Assembly (NCBI GenBank): GCA_039922875.1
Contig: JBDTDV010000049.1
Span: 1-17,741, forward strand
Direction of reading: 5' to 3'
Length of the DNA: 17,741 bases
Origin: JBDTDV01 sp039922875
Lineage (GTDB): Bacteria; Actinomycetota; Actinomycetes; Actinomycetales; Microbacteriaceae
Shown here piece after piece: positions 1-6,495 of the stretch. Within the stretch, counting starts at the first letter, position 1; each line of letters opens with the position of its first letter. The notes beneath the pieces are model-generated. The model was not told where the DNA came from. It ran no database searches and worked only from the letters and a program-made list of their open reading frames with translations. The translations under genes and the position numbers were made by a program.

Positions 1-147
1 CACCTCCTGGTCGAGACGAGCCGGCGACAGGCGCCGGCTACCGCGCGGATCATCGCACGGGCTGGGCTCGCTGTCCGGGTCGTGCGGTCTGAGGAGCTGG
101 AGGCGACCCTCGTGATCGGCTCGGCTATTTCTCCACGCGGAAGTTGA
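1..147 (+). CDS. C-terminal fragment, PrmC/HemK-like protein N5-glutamine methyltransferase
   Basis: The reading frame is open from the first base and ends at TGA 145-147, giving 48 residues. It begins HLLVETSRRQAP and continues with a hydrophobic strand (GLAVRVVRSEELEATLVIG). This matches my recollection of the end of actinobacterial 'putative protein N(5)-glutamine methyltransferase' proteins, where a strand with the LLVETS-x-RQAP sequence is followed by a VxRxxELxATVVIG strand. Such enzymes are SAM-dependent Rossmann methyltransferases related to PrmC, which methylates release factors. The catalytic NPPY motif would lie outside the window, so the function is not directly seen. The gene converges on prpB, and its last 23 bases overlap the prpB 3' end. 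Confidence 0.6.
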   Translation, partial: HLLVETSRRQAPATARIIARAGLAVRVVRSEELEATLVIGSAISPRGS

Positions 148-1024
148 ACACCGAGGAGTCGAACGCGTTGTACGCCTCGTAGTCCAGCAGGTCGTACAGG
201 TCGGCCCGGTGCTGCATTTCACCGAGCAGTGATTTCAGCGAGCCTTCAGAGCTCAGCGTGTCCAGAGCCCGACCGGCCGCGCCCATCGCCAGGCGCAACA
301 AGGAGACCGGGTAGATCACGATGTTGATCCCCACGTCGGCGAGTTGTCGGGTGGTGAAGAGGTCGCTCTTGCCGAACTCGGTCATGTTCGCCAACACCGG
401 AACCTGCACCGCAGCCCGGATCGCCTCGAACTCGCTGAGATCGGCCATCGCCTCCGGGAAGATCGCGTCGGCACCGGCGTCGACCAGGGCGCGGGCACGG
501 TCCGTCGCCGCCGCCAAGCCGTCAACGGCGCGGATGTCGGTGCGGGCCATGATCAGCAGGTTAGGGTCCCTGCGAGCATCGGCTGCGGCCCGGATCCGCT
601 TCAGGGCGGTGCTCTCGTCGACGACCTGCTTGCCGTCGAGGTGTCCGCACCGCTTGGGGTTGACCTGGTCCTCGATGTGCAGGCCGGCCACTCCGGCATC
701 CTCGAGGGTTTGCACCGTGCGGGCGAGGTTCATCGGCTCGCCGAAGCCGGTGTCGGCGTCGACCAGCGCGGGCAGATCGGTCATCCGCGCGATCTGCCCG
801 GAGCGCTGTGCGACCTCGGTCAGCGTGGTCAATCCGATGTCGGGCAGGCCGAGATCGGCGCTCAGCACGGCGCCGGAGATGTACACCCCCTCGAAGCCCT
901 TACGTTGAATCAGCTTGGCCGACAGCGGGTTGAACGCGCCGGGAAAGCGGAGCAGTTCACCCGACGCCAGGCGTTCTCGGAATGCCGCCCGCTTGGCTGC
1001 GGGGGATGTCTGTGCGTACAGCAT
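125..1024 (-). CDS. prpB: Methylisocitrate lyase PrpB
   Basis: PrpB cleaves 2-methylisocitrate to pyruvate and succinate, the last step of the 2-methylcitrate cycle that consumes propionyl-CoA in the cytoplasm. The 299-residue protein has the usual family length. It carries the signature KRCGH at residues 124-128 with the catalytic Cys126, the Mg-binding VDADTGFG stretch at about 88-95, LHIED ending at 119, and ARTDIRA at about 160-166. These place it in the isocitrate lyase/PEP mutase superfamily as PrpB rather than AceA, which is much longer. The ATG start at 1024 is preceded by a GGGAAGG ribosome binding site 8 nt upstream. It lies 78 nt downstream of prpD on the same strand and is probably co-transcribed with it. 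No prpC follows; the next gene converges and overlaps. Confidence 0.95.
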   Translation of the reverse strand: MLYAQTSPAAKRAAFRERLASGELLRFPGAFNPLSAKLIQRKGFEGVYISGAVLSADLGLPDIGLTTLTEVAQRSGQIARMTDLPALVDADTGFGEPMNLARTVQTLEDAGVAGLHIEDQVNPKRCGHLDGKQVVDESTALKRIRAAADARRDPNLLIMARTDIRAVDGLAAATDRARALVDAGADAIFPEAMADLSEFEAIRAAVQVPVLANMTEFGKSDLFTTRQLADVGINIVIYPVSLLRLAMGAAGRALDTLSSEGSLKSLLGEMQHRADLYDLLDYEAYNAFDSSVFNFRVEK

Positions 1025-1102
1025 GGGTGATGCCTTCCCGTGGTTCAGAATCGAAAGTCGACTGGTCAGGTGGCGAGGAACGATCGTATCGAAACTCGCA
1101 CA

Positions 1103-2743
1103 TCAGAACAGTCCCGCCGGCGACGGGACAGACGCGAGCAGGCCAGGCCGCGCCGTGATGGTCAGGCCGGCCAGCTCCGCACCGGTCAGCTCCGGCAGCC
1201 GTTGCGCCAGCGCCAAGAACCGGTCGATCTCAGCTGCCTCGAGCGCGCCTTCCGCCAGTGTGCGGAACTTGGCAACGTAATCCGCTCTCTGGAACGGCCG
1301 GGCGCCAAGCGGGTGCGCATCCGCTACCGCGATCTCGTCCACGATCATCGTCCCGTCGGCGAAAGTGATCTCGACGCGGCCGCCGAACGCCTTCTCGGCC
1401 GGGTCGGTGCAGTGGTACCGCCTGGTCCACTCCGGATCCTCCTGGGTGCTGACCTTCCGCCAGAGCTCGACGGTATCCGGCCGATGCGCCCGCTGCGGCG
1501 CGTAGGAGGCGACGTGATCCCAGGCACCGTCCTGCAACGCGACCGCGAAAATATACGGGATGGAGTGATCGAGGGTTTCCCGCGAGGCATCCGGGTCGTA
1601 TTTCTGCGGGTCGTTCGCACCGGATCCAATCACGAAATGGGTGTGGTGCGAGCTGTGGATCACGATGCTCTGGATGCCGGCACCAGCGGCACCGCCGTCG
1701 GCAACCGGACCGAACAGGGCGGGATACTCGGTGTGCAGCTTGCGGGCCAGATCGATCCAGGCCTGGGCCTGGTACTCGGCCGAATGCTCCTTGGTGTAGC
1801 TGTTCAGGATCGCGCGCTTCGGCTCACCGGCGGTCGGCAGCGGCACCCCGTATGAGGCATCCGGGCCATCCAGCAGCCACGCGATCACGCCGTCCTCGCC
1901 CTCATAGATCGGGGTCGGGCTGGTCTGCCCGCGCATTGCCCGATCAACCGCTTCGATCGCCATCTTGCCGGCGAACGCCGGAGCGTACGCCTTCCAGCTG
2001 GAGATCTCGCCCTTGCGCGATTGGCGGGTGGCGGTTGTGGTGTGCAGCGCCTGCCCGATCGATTGGAAGATCGTCTCGGTTTTCAGCCCCAGCATGGCGC
2101 CGATTCCGGCCGCCGCAGAGGGGCCGAGGTGCGCGACATGGTCGATCTTATGGGCATGCAGACTGATCCCGGTGGCCAGATCGATCTGGATCTCGTACCC
2201 GGTGGCGATCCCGCGGATCAATTCCCGTCCGGTCAGGCCGCGCCCATCCATACCCTGGGCCGCCGCGTGCTGGGCGACGGCGATAATCGGTGGGATGTTG
2301 TCACCCGGATGCGAGTACTCCGCCGCCAGATAGGTGTCGTGGTAGTCGAGCTCGCGCACGGCGACGCCGTTGGCCCAGGCTGCCCATTCCGGAGCGACAC
2401 GGGTCGAGGCATCCGAGCCGAAGACGGTCGATCCTGCTCCGGTAGCCCCCTGTCCCCCGGCCTCCTGTTCTCCGGCCTCCTGGTTCCCGGCCGTGGCGCC
2501 GGTTTTCGACGGGTCGAGCATTGGGTGCGCCATGGCCTGCCCTCGGGCCGCCACGGCTGATGCCCGGGTCAGTGACGCGGCGGCCACTGCCGCGTTGTCG
2601 ATCACCCGGTTGATCACCATCTCGCTGACTTCGTCGGTCACCTCGACCGGATCGGCCGCGACCTCGGCGAGAGACCAGGCCAGCTGATCTTCCCTGGGTA
2701 GGTTCTCGTCACTTCGGTGGACACGTACATGATGAAGCAGCAC
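1103..2743 (-). CDS. prpD: 2-methylcitrate dehydratase PrpD (MmgE/PrpD family)
   Basis: PrpD dehydrates 2-methylcitrate to 2-methyl-cis-aconitate in propionate catabolism. The 546-residue product has MmgE/PrpD landmarks: WANGVAVRELDYHDT (about 123-137), AEYSHPGDNIPPI, a GRxLIRGIATGYEIQ helix, and a C-terminal GGRVEITFADG strand. It is longer than typical homologues (about 500 residues). The excess includes a Gly/Gln/Glu/Ala-rich segment at about residues 77-104, just before the conserved STVFG strand, encoded in part by a 15-bp repeat. The start is a GTG at 2741-2743. No in-frame ATG lies nearby, and a TAGCGT -10 box sits exactly 6 nt upstream, indicating a leaderless mRNA. It leads a prpD-prpB pair. 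The upstream gene (ppm) ends 9 nt before it, but prpD appears to have its own promoter. Confidence 0.93.
   Translation of the reverse strand: MLLHHVRVHRSDENLPREDQLAWSLAEVAADPVEVTDEVSEMVINRVIDNAAVAAASLTRASAVAARGQAMAHPMLDPSKTGATAGNQEAGEQEAGGQGATGAGSTVFGSDASTRVAPEWAAWANGVAVRELDYHDTYLAAEYSHPGDNIPPIIAVAQHAAAQGMDGRGLTGRELIRGIATGYEIQIDLATGISLHAHKIDHVAHLGPSAAAGIGAMLGLKTETIFQSIGQALHTTTATRQSRKGEISSWKAYAPAFAGKMAIEAVDRAMRGQTSPTPIYEGEDGVIAWLLDGPDASYGVPLPTAGEPKRAILNSYTKEHSAEYQAQAWIDLARKLHTEYPALFGPVADGGAAGAGIQSIVIHSSHHTHFVIGSGANDPQKYDPDASRETLDHSIPYIFAVALQDGAWDHVASYAPQRAHRPDTVELWRKVSTQEDPEWTRRYHCTDPAEKAFGGRVEITFADGTMIVDEIAVADAHPLGARPFQRADYVAKFRTLAEGALEAAEIDRFLALAQRLPELTGAELAGLTITARPGLLASVPSPAGLF
2457..2492. 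repeat. 15-bp in-frame tandem repeat inside prpD
   Basis: Two adjacent 15-bp units (2457-2471 and 2472-2486) start CCGGCCTCCTG, followed by a partial third. On the coding strand they give the NQEAGEQEAGGQG-like segment. A 15-bp unit keeps the frame. The segment lies in a stretch that looks like an insertion relative to ordinary PrpD, so it is probably a tolerated surface loop. Confidence 0.7.
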
Positions 2744-2749
2744 ACCGCT

Positions 2750-2755
2750 ACGCTA
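2750..2755 (-). promoter_or_regulatory. -10 box of a leaderless prpD promoter
   Basis: On the minus strand TAGCGT is followed by exactly 6 nt and then the prpD GTG. This matches the actinobacterial TANNNT -10 element, with transcription starting at or next to the first base of the start codon. There is no good Shine-Dalgarno sequence. The first three bases of the box are the TAG stop codon of ppm. No convincing -35 is visible. Confidence 0.55.
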
Positions 2756-3526
2756 CCCGTTCGGGCCGGCCGATGCCCCGCTGGGCAGTGCGGCCCGGTT
2801 CGCTAATCGGCGTCGAGAGCGACCGGAGAGGGAGGTGAATGCCCAGCCGGTCACCCGCCACATCGCCTCGAACACAATCGATCCGGTCATCTTTGAGGCA
2901 CCGAACTGGCGCTCAACGAACGTGATCGGCACCTCCGCGATCCGCAAGCCCGCGTCATATACGTGCCAGAGCATATCTATTTGGAAGCAGTAGCCCTGGC
3001 TGTGCACGGAGTCCAGCCGGATGCGTCGTAGCGCGGCGGCGGAAAACGCCCGATACCCTCCGGTGACATCCTTCACCGGAAGCCCGAGGGCGAGGCGGGC
3101 GTAGAGGCTGCCGGCCTGGGATAACAGCCGTCTGGGCAACGGCCAGTTCTCGACTCCGCCGCCGGCCACCCAGCGCGAGCCGATCACCACATCCGCATTG
3201 TCGAGCGCGTCGAGCAGGCGAAGCAGCTGCTCCGGCTGATGCGAGCCGTCGGCATCCATTTCGACCAGACGCTGAAAGCCGGCCTCCAGTCCCCAGCGAA
3301 ACCCGTCGCGGTAGGCGGCGCCGAGGCCGTCTTTGCCCGGCCGGTGCAGAACCTGAACAGCCGGGTCCGCTGCGGCCAGGGCATCCGCGATGGCTCCGGT
3401 GCCGTCGGGTGAGTTGTCGTCCACGATCAGCACATCGGCCTCGGGAGCCGCCCGGCGCACCCGGTCGACGATGGCCCGCACATTTTCGCGCTCGTTGTAC
3501 GTCGGCACGATGACCAGTGTCTTCAC
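2753..3526 (-). CDS. ppm: Polyprenol monophosphomannose synthase (GT2, Ppm/DPM1-like)
   Basis: This enzyme is predicted to transfer mannose from GDP-mannose to polyprenyl phosphate on the cytoplasmic face of the membrane, making the donor for GT-C mannosyltransferases. The 257-residue GT-A domain starts KTLVIVPTYNERENV, has VDDNSPDGTG at about 35-44, the metal-binding DADGSHQPE at about 91-99, GSRW, and the family-typical KDVTGGYRAF and FVERQFGASKM segments. The catalytic domain is stand-alone, with no fused acyltransferase or membrane domain. The open frame extends further upstream, but I chose the GTG at 3524-3526 because the homologous N-terminus begins there and GGGGAGGAG lies just upstream. 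The start overlaps the stop of the GT-C gene as GTGA (4 nt), so the two are probably translationally coupled. Mannose rather than glucose specificity is inferred. Confidence 0.88.
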   Translation of the reverse strand: MKTLVIVPTYNERENVRAIVDRVRRAAPEADVLIVDDNSPDGTGAIADALAAADPAVQVLHRPGKDGLGAAYRDGFRWGLEAGFQRLVEMDADGSHQPEQLLRLLDALDNADVVIGSRWVAGGGVENWPLPRRLLSQAGSLYARLALGLPVKDVTGGYRAFSAAALRRIRLDSVHSQGYCFQIDMLWHVYDAGLRIAEVPITFVERQFGASKMTGSIVFEAMWRVTGWAFTSLSGRSRRRLANRAALPSGASAGPNG

Positions 3527-5283
3527 CGGGCTCCTCCCCTGACGAGTAAGTAGATCGTATCCCGATGCAACGGGATGCTTTTTTGCAGCCGATACCCCAG
3601 CTGTTGCAGTTCGCCCAGCTGGGTCGCCCCGGAGGTCGCGGTTGGGCCGACATAGCGCACCAGCCAGACCCGGCCATCGGTAGCGTCCAGTGCACCGGCG
3701 GAGGCGGAGATGGATCGGGTCTTGTCGCCCAGCCAGGATCCCTCGGTATAGGGCACCGCGAGGGTGACGTCGACCAGCCCCCGGAACGCGGACGGATACA
3801 CGTGCATCGCCAACCGTGGATCGCGCGATGGACGCGTGCCCGGTCCGAAGATGATCGCGTCCCCGGCATGGGCGTTGTGCTCGATCGTCACGGCGAGCTG
3901 CGCCCAATCGCTGCCCTCGTCTTTGGCGTACGGGGCGCGCTGGGCGAGATACGTCGGAGCGGCCAGGGCCGCCAGGATTGCAATCAGCGCAACGGCCGCA
4001 ACGGGCGGAGCGGCCGCAACGGGGCCGACGCGGCGACCGTCACCCACCGGGGTGTTTCGTGCTCGAGGGATCGAAGCCCGGGGGATCGACGCGAGGAGGA
4101 TCGATGCTCGGGAGATCGATGCTCGGGGGATCGATGCTCGGAGTTTTCCGACCAGGGCCGCGCTCCAACGGCTGAACAAGTCGATCGCCGCCGCCATCAA
4201 CAGTGCGACCGCCGGCGCGACGAACGAGGTGTACCTGATCGTGTAGATCGGCCCGATCAGCAGATCGCCCAGAATAAGTGCACCGGTGGGAATCACCAGC
4301 CAGAAGCTGGCGACCGTGGCCAGAGACGGTACGCGCGGTGCGTCGACATCCGCCAGAGCGGCATCCGCCAGCCCGGCATCCGGCGCCCCCGCATCCGCCA
4401 GCCCGGCATCCGCCAGTCGGGCGCCAGAAAGCCCGAGTCGGTTCCGCCGGCTGACCGCCGCCCATGCGGATGCCGCGGCGAACGCCACGATCAGCGCCCA
4501 GCCGGCCAGCGCAAGCCAGCCGGTACGGAACCACTGATCGACGAAGAAGACCTCAAGCGTGACCGGAGGCCGCCTTCCGATCCATGAGATCTGATCGCGC
4601 TGGGCGATACCGTAAACGAGAACCGGCGCCGCCAGAAGCACGCCAACGCCGATCGCGGAAATCCACCGGGTGAGCAGTGCCCGACGCCGCGCCGCACCCG
4701 GGCCGCGGAGCGCTCCCGGGCGGACACCCGCCGCGAAGAGAATTGCCGCGTGCACGAGCGCCATCAGCGCCAAGTACAGAAAGACATACATGGACACGGC
4801 GAACAGCGCCCCGTATCCGAGCCAGGGCAGCACCCGGGTATCGCCGGTTGCAATCAGCCGCAGCAACAGCACCGAGAGCCAGATGGCGCACGCGGCACTG
4901 AACGCATAGGAGCGCGCCTCGGAGCCCATATCGGTCATGCTGGGCAGGATCAGAAAGACGAGCCCGGCCACGATGGCCGTGCTGCGCCCAGCGAGGTGAT
5001 TCGCTAAAATCACCAGGCCGGCGGTGGCCGCCCCGATGGCGAGGGCGCTGGGCAGCCGGACCGAGAATTCGGAGGCGCCGAACAGGTCGACCCAGCCGTG
5101 CAGGAAGGTGTAGTACGCGCCGTGCACGGCGTCGACGTGACCGAACATCCGGAACAGAGATGGCCAGGGTCGCTCGGCCGACATCACGCTGGCGGCCTCA
5201 TCACCCCAGAACGACGGAATCCAGGAGCCAAGCAGCGAGACCGTAGCGGCCAAGGCCCCGAGGAGTGCCGCGAGCCGCTTCAC
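3523..5283 (-). CDS. GT-C family membrane glycosyltransferase (GT39-like, probable mannosyltransferase)
   Basis: The product is a 586-residue multi-pass membrane protein. An N-terminal membrane segment (about 4-22) is followed by a first extracellular loop with SFWGDEA (Asp28-Glu29), the acidic pair expected of lipid-phosphate-sugar-dependent GT-C enzymes. About ten more hydrophobic segments and a soluble C-terminal domain of about 130 residues follow. It probably transfers a sugar, likely mannose, from a polyprenyl-phosphate donor to a cell-envelope glycan, lipoglycan or protein; the acceptor cannot be read from the sequence. The next gene encodes the donor synthase and overlaps by 4 nt, which supports this role. 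The GTG start at 5283 has GAGAAGA upstream. Two Ala/Asp- and Ser/Arg-rich loops are built from 15-bp tandem repeats. Confidence 0.82.
   Translation of the reverse strand: MKRLAALLGALAATVSLLGSWIPSFWGDEAASVMSAERPWPSLFRMFGHVDAVHGAYYTFLHGWVDLFGASEFSVRLPSALAIGAATAGLVILANHLAGRSTAIVAGLVFLILPSMTDMGSEARSYAFSAACAIWLSVLLLRLIATGDTRVLPWLGYGALFAVSMYVFLYLALMALVHAAILFAAGVRPGALRGPGAARRRALLTRWISAIGVGVLLAAPVLVYGIAQRDQISWIGRRPPVTLEVFFVDQWFRTGWLALAGWALIVAFAAASAWAAVSRRNRLGLSGARLADAGLADAGAPDAGLADAALADVDAPRVPSLATVASFWLVIPTGALILGDLLIGPIYTIRYTSFVAPAVALLMAAAIDLFSRWSAALVGKLRASIPRASISRASILLASIPRASIPRARNTPVGDGRRVGPVAAAPPVAAVALIAILAALAAPTYLAQRAPYAKDEGSDWAQLAVTIEHNAHAGDAIIFGPGTRPSRDPRLAMHVYPSAFRGLVDVTLAVPYTEGSWLGDKTRSISASAGALDATDGRVWLVRYVGPTATSGATQLGELQQLGYRLQKSIPLHRDTIYLLVRGGAR
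4069..4143. repeat. Five-copy 15-bp tandem repeat in the GT-C gene (RASIP units)
   Basis: Five consecutive 15-bp units begin GATCGA(T/A/C)GC at 4069, 4084, 4099, 4114 and 4129; the commonest form is GATCGATGCTCGGGG. The coding strand translates to repeated ASIPR/ASISR pentapeptides between two membrane segments. The unit length preserves the reading frame, so copy number can change without inactivating the gene. Confidence 0.9.
4347..4421. repeat. Five-copy 15-bp tandem repeat in the GT-C gene (ADAGL units)
   Basis: Five consecutive units at 4347, 4362, 4377, 4392 and 4407 share CATCCGCCAGCCCGG with few changes. They encode (A/P)DAGL pentapeptides in a loop before a predicted membrane segment. 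Unit length and copy number equal those of the other repeat in this gene, but the sequence is unrelated. Confidence 0.9.
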
Positions 5284-5315
5284 GCGTGAATCTTCTCATG
5301 AGGTGCTATGGCACG

Positions 5316-5333
5316 CCTGAGAGCCGTCTCAGG
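5316..5333. promoter_or_regulatory. Perfect inverted repeat in the divergent GT-C/trhO intergenic region
   Basis: CCTGAGA and TCTCAGG arms of 7 bp flank a 4-nt GCCG spacer. The repeat lies just upstream of the putative trhO -35 (TTCACT 5335-5340) and between two divergent genes. A second, shorter dyad (CTCAG-6-CTGAG, 5328-5343) overlaps it. It could be an operator or an mRNA 5' hairpin for the GT-C gene. No regulator is assigned. Confidence 0.4.
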
Positions 5334-5356
5334 GTTCACTGAGCTGCCCTGCCGCG

Positions 5357-5362
5357 TAGGCT
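5357..5362 (+). promoter_or_regulatory. -10 box of a leaderless trhO promoter
   Basis: TAGGCT fits TANNNT and is separated by exactly 6 nt from the GTG of trhO. A weak -35 candidate (TTCACT, 5335-5340) sits 16 nt upstream. No ribosome binding site precedes the GTG. Confidence 0.55.
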
Positions 5363-5368
5363 TTATCG

Positions 5369-6379
5369 GTGGCCGTCCCGAAGATCCTGCTTTATTACGC
5401 CTTCGCCCCGCTCGCCGACCCTGAGGCGATCCGGCTGTGGCAGCGCGATCTGTGCGAGTCGTTGGCGCTGCGCGGCCGGATTCTGATCTCGACGCACGGG
5501 ATCAACGGCACCGTCGGCGGCGATCTGGATGCCGTCAAACGCTACCTGCGGATCACCCGCCAATACCCGGGATTCGCCGGACTGCGCCCACCCACCGCAC
5601 ACGTGCAATGGAGCGAAGGCACCGGCTTCGTCGAGGTCGCGCCGAAAAAGCTGCCGGAGGCTACCCGAAAAAGCGGCTGGCTGGCGCACACCCCATCCGG
5701 AGCCGCCTTGCTCAGCGCCGACTTCCCGCGGCTCAGCGTTCGGGTGCGCGAGGAGATCGTGAGTTTCGGCGCGCCGGAGGAGCTCCGGGTCGACGACGAC
5801 GGGGTGATCGGAGGTGGCCAGCGGCTGAGCCCGGCACAACTGCATGACCTGGTCCAGACCCGTGGCGAGGAGGTCGTCTTCCTCGATGGACGCAATGCGG
5901 TCGAGGCCGCGATCGGTCACTTCGCCGGAGCGGTCGTGCCCGCGGTGGCGAACACGCGCGAGTTCGTCGCCGAGCTGGACAGCGGCAAATTCGACCATCT
6001 CAAGACCAGGCCGGTGGTCACTTACTGCACCGGAGGCATCCGCTGCGAGGTGCTCAGCTCGCTGATGCGCGACCGCGGGTTCGAGGAGGTCTACCAGCTC
6101 GACGGCGGCATCGCCCGCTACGGCGAGGAGTACGGCGACGACGGGCTCTGGCAGGGGGCGCTCTACGTCTTCGACGAACGCGAGTCGACCCAATTCAGCG
6201 ATCACGCAGCTGTGCTCGGCCGCTGCGTCGTGTGCCAGGCACCGACCCAGCAACTGGCCAACTGCACCGACCCCTCCTGCCGCGCCCGCCTCGTCGCCTG
6301 CTCCGCGCACGCCCCCGCCGTCCGCTGCCCCACCCACGCCGCCGTCCGCTGCCCCACCCACGCCGCCGTGCCCCGTTGA
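5369..6379 (+). CDS. trhO: tRNA uridine(34) hydroxylase TrhO (YceA/UPF0176, rhodanese-like)
   Basis: TrhO performs oxygen-dependent hydroxylation of U34 in tRNAs on the way to 5-(carboxy)methoxyuridine. The 336-residue protein has the family layout: an N-terminal acylphosphatase-like domain (KILLYYAF, then RILISTHGINGTVGG at about 38-51), a linker, and a rhodanese domain with the active loop CTGGIRCE at about 220-227 (Cys220) and QLDGGIARYGEEYG. A Cys-rich tail follows (Cys286, 289, 299, 304, 311), possibly metal-binding. The last 20 or so residues are a repeated RCPTHAAV octapeptide, unlike the ordinary end of the family. The GTG start is supported by a -10 box 6 nt upstream. The TGA stop lies inside the left arm of a palindromic repeat. 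Confidence 0.92.
   Translation: MAVPKILLYYAFAPLADPEAIRLWQRDLCESLALRGRILISTHGINGTVGGDLDAVKRYLRITRQYPGFAGLRPPTAHVQWSEGTGFVEVAPKKLPEATRKSGWLAHTPSGAALLSADFPRLSVRVREEIVSFGAPEELRVDDDGVIGGGQRLSPAQLHDLVQTRGEEVVFLDGRNAVEAAIGHFAGAVVPAVANTREFVAELDSGKFDHLKTRPVVTYCTGGIRCEVLSSLMRDRGFEEVYQLDGGIARYGEEYGDDGLWQGALYVFDERESTQFSDHAAVLGRCVVCQAPTQQLANCTDPSCRARLVACSAHAPAVRCPTHAAVRCPTHAAVPR
6317..6364. repeat. Two perfect 24-bp tandem copies at the 3' end of trhO
   Basis: Units at 6317-6340 and 6341-6364 are identical and begin GCCGTCCGCTGCCCCACC. They encode RCPTHAAV twice at the very C-terminus. The identity suggests recent duplication. They end 13 bp before the stop codon, which is shared with palindromic repeat copy 1. 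Confidence 0.9.
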
Positions 6380-6437
6380 GGTGCACTCTTTGGCCCATTC
6401 CGTGCCCCCAGAATGGGCCAAAGCACGCACCTCAACG
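6374..6437. repeat. Palindromic intergenic repeat, copy 1
   Basis: The arms are 6374-6400 and 6411-6437 (27 bp each, 24 matching) around a 10-nt loop. The three mismatches are clustered as an internal bulge. The conserved core is TGAGGTGC, a short variable stretch, then CTTTGGCCCA, with the mirror image on the right. The TGA of the left arm is the trhO stop codon. There is no T-run after the stem, so it does not look like an ordinary intrinsic terminator. Related copies lie at 7412-7473 and 7728-7785. Confidence 0.9.
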
Positions 6438-6495
6438 CGGCGGAGGGCCGGCCTGTGGACACTGCTGACAGGGTAGAGGGAGCCCAGGGCATCAT

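Noticed and set aside
3527..3907. N-terminal extension of the Ppm-type protein
   Set aside because: The extra 127 residues are the GT-C gene read in another frame and have shadow composition; GTG 3526 has a strong ribosome binding site and matches the family N-terminus.
5299..5306. TGAGGTGC in the GT-C/trhO gap as a fourth palindromic repeat
   Set aside because: Only 8 bases match; there is no TTTGGCCC core and no right arm.
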